Assembly (NCBI GenBank): GCA_016763955.1
Contig: JAESSU010000218.1
Location: 1 to 6,237 of the forward strand
Direction: 5' to 3'
Length of the DNA stretch: 6,237 bases
From: Phycisphaeraceae bacterium
Lineage (GTDB): Bacteria > Planctomycetota > Phycisphaerae > Phycisphaerales > Phycisphaeraceae
A model generated the notes under the pieces. The model searched no databases. It was not told the DNA's origin and saw nothing but the letters and a program-made list of their open reading frames with translations. The position numbers were made by a program, and so were the translations under genes. Within the stretch, counting starts at the first letter, position 1. Every line of letters begins with the position of its first letter. This document shows, one piece after another, positions 1 through 5,600 of the stretch.

Positions 1-1
1 A

Positions 2-64
2 CCAGCATGGTGGACTTGGAAGGATATCTATAACTTTAATCTAGTTCTGGAGTACGTCAAGTAA
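2..64 (+). CDS. Possible 3' end of a plus-strand gene (partial, unrecognised)
   Basis: Frame 2 is open from the left edge to a TAA at 62-64 and reads PAWWTWKDIYNFNLVLEYVK. The Trp-rich, aromatic segment followed by a charged end looks more like a real C-terminus than the other two plus frames, which stop at 33 and 44. Only 20 codons are visible, so no family can be named and the call rests on composition alone. If real, the gene converges on the methyltransferase gene and the structured stretch 65-471 lies between two 3' ends. It could equally be non-coding. Confidence 0.25.
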   Translation, partial: PAWWTWKDIYNFNLVLEYVK

Positions 65-181
65 AAATTGTGAAAAAGAGGCTCCGAATTGCAGTGCAAC
101 TCGGCAAATCGTGCCAAATCACACGTCATTAACACGTTTTACCTGTTGAAATGTGGGGGAAAAACTGAAGCAACGATTCAC

Positions 182-202
182 CCGCGTCGTGTTACGACGC
201 GG
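182..202. repeat. Perfect 9-bp GC-rich hairpin
   Basis: Arms CCGCGTCGT (182-190) and ACGACGCGG (194-202) pair perfectly around the loop GTT. The right arm directly abuts the first copy of the 42-nt direct repeat at 203. No T-run follows on the plus strand. On the minus strand a T-rich stretch comes only about 25 nt after the stem, so it is not a canonical terminator. It may be part of a repeat element or a transcript-stabilising or rho-related structure; the function is not shown. Confidence 0.7.
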
Positions 203-244
203 CTAGGTATTGCAACAGCGGATAAATCATGCACAAGTCTTTAG
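203..244. repeat. Direct repeat, copy A (42 nt)
   Basis: This copy begins CTAGG, has the core TTGCAACAGCGGATAAA and continues TCATGCACAAGTCT before ending TTTAG. It matches copy B (375-418) except for one A/G change, a two-A length difference and one T/C change. The starts of the copies are 172 nt apart. Both copies begin with CTAG, and B also ends with it. Two copies this long and this similar are not expected by chance and point to a duplication or a dispersed element. Confidence 0.85.
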
Positions 245-253
245 TGCGTCATT

Positions 254-304
254 GCAGCTATTTTGTACTGTATTGCGTTCAGTATCGCTACGAGAAATAG
301 CTGC
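254..304. repeat. Long imperfect hairpin (10-bp outer stem)
   Basis: The outer arms GCAGCTATTT (254-263) and AAATAGCTGC (295-304) are perfectly complementary. An inner stem, TACTG (266-270) with CAGTA (280-284), can extend by a G-T pair and leaves a 9-nt loop. The result is a stem-loop of about 50 nt with an asymmetric internal loop. It sits between short sequences that are nearly adjacent in the second repeat copy, as if it were an insertion. Confidence 0.65.
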
Positions 305-326
305 GACACTTCCGGGGGCGTGTCGC
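303..326. repeat. 7-bp hairpin with a G-rich loop
   Basis: GCGACAC (303-309) pairs with GTGTCGC (320-326) around a 10-nt loop TTCCGGGGGC. The loop sequence is the same TTCCGGGGG core seen at 443 and 2599. The left arm shares two bases with the preceding stem (254-304), so the two structures are mutually exclusive at their junction. Confidence 0.55.
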
Positions 327-329
327 TGA

Positions 330-344
330 TGCATCGTAGATGCA
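330..344. repeat. 6-bp tight hairpin
   Basis: TGCATC (330-335) pairs with GATGCA (339-344) around the three-base loop GTA. It is the last of a row of stem-loops between the two direct-repeat copies. It is short on its own and noted mainly because of that row. Confidence 0.45.
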
Positions 345-374
345 ATACGTGACGTTTTAGCTGAAATTGAACCA

Positions 375-418
375 CTAGGTGTTGCAACAGCGGATAAAAA
401 TCATGCACAAGTCTCTAG
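375..418. repeat. Direct repeat, copy B (44 nt)
   Basis: Second copy of the 203-244 repeat. It has GTGTTGCAACAGCGGAT where copy A has GTATTGCAACAGCGGAT, five A's instead of three before TCATGCACAAG, and ends GTCTCTAG. Sixteen nt later comes TGCGTCAATTCCGGGG, which resembles the sequence following copy A once the hairpin there is removed. The downstream end of this extended copy reaches the methyltransferase stop codon. Confidence 0.85.
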
Positions 419-442
419 ACCCAAGGAATCTGCTTGCGTCAA

Positions 443-475
443 TTCCGGGGGGCGGGGATTCCGGAGGGAGGTTAC
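443..475. repeat. G-rich dispersed repeat, copy 1, containing the methyltransferase stop codon
   Basis: This block starts TTCCGGGGGG and ends ATTCCGGAGGGAGGTTAC. It aligns with 2599-2627, where the last 18 nt match at 15 positions and the first 10 match fully; the middle differs by 4 nt. The TTA at 472-474 is the reverse complement of the methyltransferase TAA, so the gene ends inside the repeat. On the minus-strand transcript the block is C-rich, and the G runs lie on the template strand. Three G-runs of three or more plus two GG runs give some quadruplex potential, but not a full G3x4 motif. Confidence 0.6.
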
Positions 476-1197
476 TTGATGCCGACAAAACCGTGCCAGG
501 GCATTTCGTCGAGTTCATCGACATGATGGACTTTAAAACCAGCTGCGGTGATCCAATCCAACCAGTTGCGTTCACTAAATAAACCGCAGCGATGTTCGTC
601 GGTCAGCCGCGTAGTCTGCCCATTTTCGGTGATGTCGAATGCCATTAGCATCACAAACTGGCTGGGAGTCTCTTTGACCAAAGAGACCTTGCTGGTGAAT
701 GCCACGTGGAACTGGCGGTCTTCGTGTTGATCACTGATGGACTGGTTATTTTCAAACGACTCGGTGGTGTAAGTTGGAGCAACAATGATTAGCCCCCCGG
801 GTTTAAGATGCTTTGCTGCATTGGCAAAGGTCTGCTGAACATCTTCAGCTGTGAGCATGTAGTCCACTGCATCATGGATGAGTACAACATCGACTGCGCG
901 TTCGAGATCGACTTGACGCATGTCACCAAGGATCGTGGTTGCTTGTGGGCAAACCATCGAACAATTAATCAACATCGGGCTGGCAATATCCACCGCTAAT
1001 AACTCAAAATTTTCTGCTAGATGACTCAGCGTATGCCCGCCCCCTGCGCCCATCTCAACGAGTACGGGGCGCTGATCACTAGGCCGTTTAAGGTAAGTAT
1101 CAATCACCGCGAGAATGGCTATCGCCTCAGGTTCGTAATCCTCAGGCGGACTTAGTAACGGCCAGAGATAAGCAAGTTCGTGATAAAGTTTGAGCAT
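472..1197 (-). CDS. Class I SAM-dependent methyltransferase, substrate unknown
   Basis: The 241-residue product has a Rossmann methyltransferase core (numbering from the ATG at 1197). Motif I is VEMGAGGGH at 47-55, the acidic residue ending strand 2 is in AVDIA near 70, and GDMRQ at 91-95 is followed by DVVLIHDAVDYM at 103-114 and HLKPGGLIIV at 130-139. The N-terminus LYHELAYLWPLLSPPEDY resembles the lead-in helix of small-molecule methyltransferases. The substrate cannot be told, and no membrane segment or signal peptide is present. The open frame extends to a TTG at 1251, just after an in-frame TAA, and to an ATG at 1206. The ATG at 1197 is preferred because AAAGAGA lies 9 nt before it and the family-like sequence begins there. 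It lies downstream of efp on the same strand but beyond efp's terminator. Confidence 0.85.
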   Translation of the reverse strand: MLKLYHELAYLWPLLSPPEDYEPEAIAILAVIDTYLKRPSDQRPVLVEMGAGGGHTLSHLAENFELLAVDIASPMLINCSMVCPQATTILGDMRQVDLERAVDVVLIHDAVDYMLTAEDVQQTFANAAKHLKPGGLIIVAPTYTTESFENNQSISDQHEDRQFHVAFTSKVSLVKETPSQFVMLMAFDITENGQTTRLTDEHRCGLFSERNWLDWITAAGFKVHHVDELDEMPWHGFVGIK

Positions 1198-1206
1198 CTT
1201 GGGCAT

Positions 1207-1213
1207 TCTCTTT
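1207..1213 (-). promoter_or_regulatory. Ribosome binding site deciding the methyltransferase start
   Basis: On the minus strand AAAGAGA lies 9 nt before the ATG at 1197, but immediately abuts the ATG at 1206. No comparable purine-rich site precedes the TTG at 1251, where only GATGCG intervenes after a stop codon. This favours the 1197 start. Confidence 0.45.
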
Positions 1214-1221
1214 AGCAGTGA

Positions 1222-1242
1222 CAGCAGTGTATTGAACTGCTG
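1222..1242. repeat. 7-bp inverted repeat before the methyltransferase start
   Basis: CAGCAGT (1222-1228) and ACTGCTG (1236-1242) pair perfectly around 7 nt. A further AGCAGTG copy lies at 1214-1220, so CAGCAGTG-like units occur twice in tandem plus once inverted. The arms end 8 nt upstream of the predicted ribosome binding site. This could be an operator for a dimeric regulator or a leader hairpin; which one cannot be told here. Its presence also argues that this stretch is leader rather than coding. Confidence 0.45.
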
Positions 1243-1263
1243 CAATGACAACGCATCTTACCT

Positions 1264-1300
1264 AAAAAAACAGACACTGAACGTGATGCTCAGTGTCTGT
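1264..1300 (-). terminator. Intrinsic terminator of efp
   Basis: CAGACACTGA (1271-1280) and TCAGTGTCTG (1290-1299) form a perfect 10-bp stem with a 9-nt loop. Read on the minus strand, the stem is followed directly by a run of seven T's (plus-strand A's 1264-1270), the classical rho-independent layout. It begins about 30 nt after the efp stop codon. The plus-strand reading has only a broken T-rich tail, so bidirectional action is possible but weaker. Confidence 0.9.
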
Positions 1301-1331
1301 GTTATTTTATCATCTCAGAAGCGTTAGCGAC

Positions 1332-1892
1332 TTATTCGGTTGCACGGCATTGGTATTCGCCAGTTTCCGTATTCACGCGAACCAATTCACCGATCTTGAT
1401 AAACGGTGGGACGCGGGTCTTTACACCCGTCTCCAAAGTGGCTTCTTTAAGTTGGTTGGTCTTGGTTGCATCTTTGATGCCCGGAGTCGTGTCGGTGACT
1501 TCCAGATCAACGACCACAGGCATATCGATATTGATGACCTGCCCCTTAAGCACATGAGCAGTGACCTGCCCGTTGGCTTTGATGTAATTCAAGGTATTGC
1601 CAAGCATGTCCTTGGGCACTGTAATCTGATCATAGGTTTCCAGGTCCATGAAGACGCCGCCAGCAGACTCGGAATAGAGATATTCCATTTCGCGACGGTC
1701 AAGGGAAAGCTGCTCAACGGTTTCACCGGAGCGAAAACGTTTTTCCATATGCGAGCCGGTGATCAGATTCTTGAGTTTAACCTGCGTATAGGCAGGGCCT
1801 TTACCGGGCTTAACGTGGTCATATGTCACCACCATCCAAGCTGCGCCATTCACATCAATTGCCATGCCGTTACGGAGTTCCTGTGATTTCAC
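1332..1892 (-). CDS. efp: Translation elongation factor P
   Basis: The 186-residue product has the normal EF-P length and three-domain layout. EF-P binds between the P and E sites of the ribosome and relieves stalling at polyproline stretches; it is cytoplasmic. Domain I carries the loop KPGKGPAY, and Lys31 corresponds to the lysine that is beta-lysylated by EpmA in Escherichia coli; the modifying enzymes are not in this window. The OB-fold C-terminal part is recognisable from TLETG through VPPFIKIGELVRVNTETGEY. The segment after PGIK is DATKTNQLKEATL instead of the usual Gly-rich GDTAGTGGKPATL, at equal length. Translation starts at GTG (1892-1890), with AAAGG 7 nt upstream. A sigma-70-like promoter at 1969-1997 and a terminator at 1264-1300 make it a likely single-gene transcript. 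Confidence 0.97.
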   Translation of the reverse strand: MKSQELRNGMAIDVNGAAWMVVTYDHVKPGKGPAYTQVKLKNLITGSHMEKRFRSGETVEQLSLDRREMEYLYSESAGGVFMDLETYDQITVPKDMLGNTLNYIKANGQVTAHVLKGQVINIDMPVVVDLEVTDTTPGIKDATKTNQLKEATLETGVKTRVPPFIKIGELVRVNTETGEYQCRATE

Positions 1893-1968
1893 GGCGTTTC
1901 CTTTATGTCGTTTTTAATCGTGTGTCTGCTGAACATTCACTGTACCCGTTAATGGATACAGCCTAGCA

Positions 1969-1997
1969 ATTATCTCAGAAACCCATCAGAAGTTCAA
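1969..1997 (-). promoter_or_regulatory. Sigma-70-like promoter of efp
   Basis: On the minus strand TTGAAC (1997-1992) is followed after exactly 17 nt by GATAAT (1974-1969). Each hexamer differs from consensus at one position. Transcription would begin near 1962, leaving a 5' leader of about 70 nt before the efp GTG. Identified by hexamer match only. Confidence 0.65.
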
Positions 1998-2015
1998 CCT
2001 GATGCCTAAACTGCT

Positions 2016-2049
2016 ATCAGACAGATGTGTACGCTGTTGAATCAGACAG
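2016..2049. promoter_or_regulatory. Pair of 9-bp direct repeats upstream of the CMD-family gene
   Basis: ATCAGACAG occurs at 2016-2024 and again at 2041-2049, a 25-nt period between starts. They lie in the divergent intergenic region 1893-2103, about 55 nt before the plus-strand start and just upstream of efp's promoter. A candidate -10, TAGAAT (2050-2055), directly abuts the second copy but has no good -35 at 16-18 nt. The pair could be a regulator binding site for the plus-strand gene; this is inference from repetition and position only. Confidence 0.35.
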
Positions 2050-2103
2050 TAGAATAGCACGGAATATTTCAATCCTGCCATTACAAAAATAGAGAGACGA
2101 CCC

Positions 2104-2454
2104 ATGACCCAAAGCCAAAATGAATCATTCCAAAACAATCCCAAAGTCCCCGGCACATTCAAGCAATTTATTGCACGTTTTCCCGAATTAGGTGATGCAC
2201 ATGAAACCGTCGCACAAGCTGCAATCAACGCTGGCCCGTTAGATGAAAAGACCTGCCTGCTCGTTAAGGTCGGTATCTGCGTGGGCGCAGGATTAGAATC
2301 CGCACTCAAAGCCAATATCCGTAAAGCCATGCAAGCGGGCGCAACCGAAGCAGAAATCGAACAAGTCATCGTCCAAGCCATGAACACCGTCGGCTTCCCA
2401 AGCACCGTTGCGGCATGGTCCTGGGCAAAAAAACAATTTGAACGCGGACTATAA
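2104..2454 (+). CDS. Carboxymuconolactone decarboxylase (CMD/AhpD-like fold) family protein lacking the Cys pair
   Basis: A 116-residue all-helical protein. The match to the CMD family lies in PLDEKTCLLVKVGICVGAG (45-63), followed by the helix ESALKANIRKAMQAGA (65-80), then ATEAEIEQVIVQAMNTVGFP and a W-containing end. In AhpD-type members the second segment holds CxxCxxxH; aligned here these positions are Leu64, Ala67 and Asn71, so the peroxidase relay is absent. Cys51 and Cys59 lie outside the motif. True gamma-carboxymuconolactone decarboxylases also differ among themselves, so the reaction cannot be assigned. No signal peptide. The ATG at 2104 is preceded by AGAGAG with 7-nt spacing. It stands alone, divergent from efp and convergent with the protease gene. 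Confidence 0.85.
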   Translation: MTQSQNESFQNNPKVPGTFKQFIARFPELGDAHETVAQAAINAGPLDEKTCLLVKVGICVGAGLESALKANIRKAMQAGATEAEIEQVIVQAMNTVGFPSTVAAWSWAKKQFERGL

Positions 2455-2459
2455 AAAAG

Positions 2460-2488
2460 TTGCACGATTGAAAGTGTGGCAAATTTTT
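2460..2488 (+). terminator. Weak intrinsic terminator after the CMD-family gene
   Basis: TTGCAC (2460-2465) can pair with GTGTGGCAA (2474-2482, with a one-base bulge) around an 8-nt loop, followed by ATTTTT. The stem starts 5 nt after the stop codon. It is short and bulged, and its right side overlaps the left end of the palindromic element at 2478, so it may only be borrowed from that element. Confidence 0.35.
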
Positions 2489-2581
2489 AATCACAAAGGC
2501 ACGAAGGACACAAAGGCCACGAAGATAAAGACAAGAAGCCATTTGAATTTTTTAATTCAAAAATCTGTGATTAAAAATGCC
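2478..2581. repeat. MITE-like palindromic element with CACRAAGG tandem units
   Basis: The ends form a perfect 13-bp inverted repeat, ATTTTTAATCACA (2483-2495) and TGTGATTAAAAAT (2566-2578). It extends outward by GGC (2478-2480) with GCC (2579-2581) if two A's bulge. Inside, 2492-2522 holds four successive 8-9 nt units of the form CACRAAGG(N). A second hairpin, TTTGAATT (2542-2549) and AATTCAAA (2554-2561), has a TTTT loop. No open frame for a transposase. Similar CACAAAGG/CACGAAGG palindromic repeats are, from general knowledge, scattered in intergenic regions of planctomycetes and other phyla; identity here is by pattern, not by search. Confidence 0.6.
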
Positions 2582-2598
2582 TTGAATACTTCCGAAAC

Positions 2599-2627
2599 TT
2601 CCGGGGGGGATTCTGGGGGGAGCTTAC
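2599..2627. repeat. G-rich dispersed repeat, copy 2, at the 3' end of the protease gene
   Basis: TTCCGGGGGGG followed by ATTCTGGGGGGAGCTTAC aligns with 443-475. It lies 8 nt beyond the protease stop codon at 2636-2638. Its TTA at 2624-2626 gives a second minus-strand TAA in the same frame as the protease, corresponding to the TTA that is the actual stop codon at copy 1. The 7-G and 6-G runs lie on the template strand for minus-strand transcription. Confidence 0.6.
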
Positions 2628-2635
2628 AGGAAGAA

Positions 2636-5600
2636 TTACAGGAATACTGCATAAGGATTGGCATTAAGTGCGATGTATCGCTCAATCTGCACAGCCGTCA
2701 AGGATGGGTTCGCAGCCTTAAGTAATGCAGCCACACCTGTGACTAACGGGGTTGCAAAACTTGAAGCACTCACCGTTGCATAACCGCCGCCAAGTGATGT
2801 GGTGAAGATATCAATGCCGGGCACGACGACGAAGTCTTTCGTCACGCTGCCTGCAAGATGGGTATAGTTCGTCAAGTGACCTGAAGCAGTCACAGCACCG
2901 ACCGCTATGCCGTATTTGTTGGCATACTGTGCAGGATACAAAGGCTCAGAAGCCGCATCATTACCTGATGCCATCACCACGACCACGCCTCGATCCTGAG
3001 CGTACTTCAATGCCGTTTCGAGAAAAGGATGCCCACTGTTAAAAGTCAGGCTTAAGTTGATGACATCAGCACCATTGTTCACTGCATAATAGATACCATC
3101 GAGTACGGAGAAGAAGTCTCCACCGCCAGAGCCATCAAGTACGCGAACCGCCATGATCTGTGCATCGTAGGCAACGCCAATCGCCCCTGCTGCATTGTTT
3201 TCTGCGGCAACAACACCTGCAACGAGTGTGCCATGGCCGTTGGTGTCATTGACATTGGCATTGTCATTTACAAAGTTGTAACCATTAACATCGTCGATGT
3301 AACCATTGCCATCGTTATCAATACCATCGCCTGCGATTTCACCGGTGTTGATCCAAATATTGTCATTCAAATCTGAATGCGTGATGCTCACACCCGTGTC
3401 GATGATGGCCACGACCACGCCCGCTCCTGTGACACCTTGAGCCCAAACTTCAGGCACGTTAATCATGTTTAGGTCATACTGATTTTGGCCGCCATAATAG
3501 TTCTGAGCAGGTAGTGAATCGACACCTAAAGCATCAGCCACCGCAGCGGCAGCATCGACTAAGCCGTAGCCATAGATACTGCTATAGGTGGGCACGAAGT
3601 CCGGCGTGAATTGGTCATACAAAGAGACATTAGCGTAATACACATCTGCACTAGCACCTGGAACATCATGATCATTTGCAAAGACTAAATACTGTGAAAA
3701 GCCTTCAATAAAGTCCCCCACGGGAATTTGATAATGTGTCCAACCCGCGCCGTTGGTGTAGGTCGCATAGTCCTGAATACTGTACGTTTGTGATCCATCT
3801 ACTTGGAAGAATCGGGTATCTGTACTAGAAAATGTGTTGTCAACATCAAAGCCGATGCCATGCACTTCGCCTTCAATACCCGTCAAGTAATCGAACTCCA
3901 AAATGGTGTATGGATTGATATTATGAGGCAGTGAAATTTTCTGCCATGTATTACCGGTTAGATGCAATGTCGAGCCGGCAAACTCGACCACTGCTACGCC
4001 CCCGCCCTGCTGATTTGGATCATACGCAGTAATGGCTTGGGTAGAGAAGTCAATGGTTTGCAAAGCACTGTCAGCAGTTGGTGGTGTTCCCACTGCAACA
4101 TCAGATGCCGTATTGTAAATCGCAACGTTAGCGAAATAGTTTTCACTAATGGGGACGCTAATATCATTGTCCATGCCAATGGTTAGATAGGACATTAGGC
4201 CGGTAAAGTACGTCCCCACTGGGATCGAATAGTGAACCCAACCGTCTGCACCCTCTGCATAGTTGTAATCATCAATGATGTACTGTGACCAAGCTTGTGA
4301 ACCTGAGACTTGGAAGAATTGATCATTGGAGATCACATCATCCGTGTCAAAACCAATGCCCTGCACTTCACCTTCAGCCGCCGATCGATAATCAAACTCA
4401 AGCATGGTCGATGCGGTGATGTTGTAGTTAAAGTCGAATTTTTTCCAACTGTTACCTGCTAGGTAGTAGGTTCGCCCACCATCAAGAACCATTTGGACAC
4501 TGGCAACATCTTGCCAAGCACCGCCGTAAGAAGTGACATTCAGATTGGTAAACTCAATGACGTTATGGTCTGTCGGAGCTGCGGGTGCTGCGATGGGAAT
4601 GCCCGGACTGCCTGTGCTACTGGTAGGCCCTGAGGGACTACTAGCTTGGTAGACTTGCACGTTTGCAAAGTAGCTTGTGCCTGTGGGCGTTGGGACATCA
4701 TGGTCCATCGCTAAGACCAAATAGTCAACGTTTCCGACAAAGAAGTCAGCGACTTTAATTTTGTAATGCATCCAACCGTTACCCAGTGAGTAGGTATCAA
4801 AGTTCTGGATGCCGAAGGTTTGTGTGCCAAAGAGTTCAAAGAATTTATCTGAGCTGAGGTAGCTATCGGTGTCAAAACCGATGCCATGCACTTCACCGAG
4901 ACTATCTGAATAGAAATCTAGCTCAAGGAAAGTATTTGCATCGACCCTTGTAGGCAGTGCAATTTGCTTCCATGTGTTGCCTGCAAGGGCTAAGACTTGG
5001 CCGTTGTTTAGGACCGTTGCGCTGCCGTTGACATCTTGTGCCGCGTCATAGCTTTGTATGTTTGCCGTTGCGAAGTTAATGGCATCAACACCCACGACTG
5101 CTGCATCAGGGACCGTAGGAAGCGATGGAGCCGTGCTACCGCCTGTATCTGTCCCTGTCCCTGTATCTGCCCCGCTCGTTGATGACTCATAAAGTTTGAG
5201 ATTGGCAAATGAACCGTTGGAATTAGGATTTGTCACATCGTGATCGTTGGCAAAAACCAAGTATTGAAACTGGCCCGTAAAGTAGTCACCCACACGAATC
5301 GTGTAATGCTTCACACTGCCTGCTAGAGCATCGTACTGCGTAACAGACGGGATGCCCCAGTTATCTTGCGTGCCATAAAGTTGGAAAAAAGTATCGCGAC
5401 TCAAGACATTATCCGTGTCAAAACCGATCCCGTGAATATCACCCTGCGTCGTTGACGTAAAGTCGAACTCCAACACAGTGTCCGCAGTCACCGTGTAGTT
5501 TTTGGCAATCTGCTTCCACGTGTTTTGCGAAAGGGTGAGCTGTGTGCCCGCGGTGTTTACCGTATAGGTCTGACTGATATCCTGATTGGTGGCATAGCTG

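Larger units (their letters stand above)
65..471. other. Structured non-coding region with repeats and hairpins
   Basis: About 400 nt with no convincing gene on either strand. Besides the elements listed separately (182-202, 203-244, 254-304, 303-326, 330-344, 375-418, 443-475) there is a weaker hairpin at 84-104: arms CCGA/TCGG and TTG/CAA with an A-C mismatch and loop CAGTG. It competes with a 4-bp GGCA/TGCC stem at 103-115. None of these stems is followed by a T-tract in either direction, so a classical intrinsic terminator is not visible for either converging gene. No tRNA or rRNA signature was seen. Confidence 0.6.

Noticed and set aside
182..202. Rho-independent terminator
   Set aside because: The stem is strong, but no T-tract follows directly on either strand, so it is listed only as a hairpin.
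203..418. CRISPR array or integron attC site
   Set aside because: Only two repeat copies with a 130-nt gap, far from CRISPR spacing, and no further units. No inverted core-site pair of the attC type was found around the hairpins.
379..582. Plus-strand frame beginning in direct repeat B
   Set aside because: It is composed of repeat B, the G-rich block and the antisense of the methyltransferase C-terminus, with no protein-like signal. The same applies to the minus-strand frame 375-575.
1206..1251. TTG at 1251 as the methyltransferase start
   Set aside because: It lacks a ribosome site and would make the inverted repeat at 1222-1242 coding. The added residues do not resemble the family's N-terminus. 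The ATG at 1197 is favoured, although 1206 cannot be fully excluded.
1293..1886. Long plus-strand open frame opposite efp
   Set aside because: It lies almost entirely antisense to efp, which is unmistakable by protein sequence. The antisense product resembles no protein family and has no ribosome site that I can see.
1986..2465. Minus-strand open frame opposite the CMD-family gene
   Set aside because: It is the antisense shadow of 2104-2454. The plus-strand product has a recognisable family, and this frame would also cover efp's promoter.
2408..2725. Plus-strand frame across the convergent intergenic region (NHKGTKDTK-like peptide)
   Set aside because: It starts inside the CMD-family gene in another frame and merely translates the CACRAAGG repeats, the G-rich block and the antisense of the protease end. 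The repeats explain it better than a gene does.
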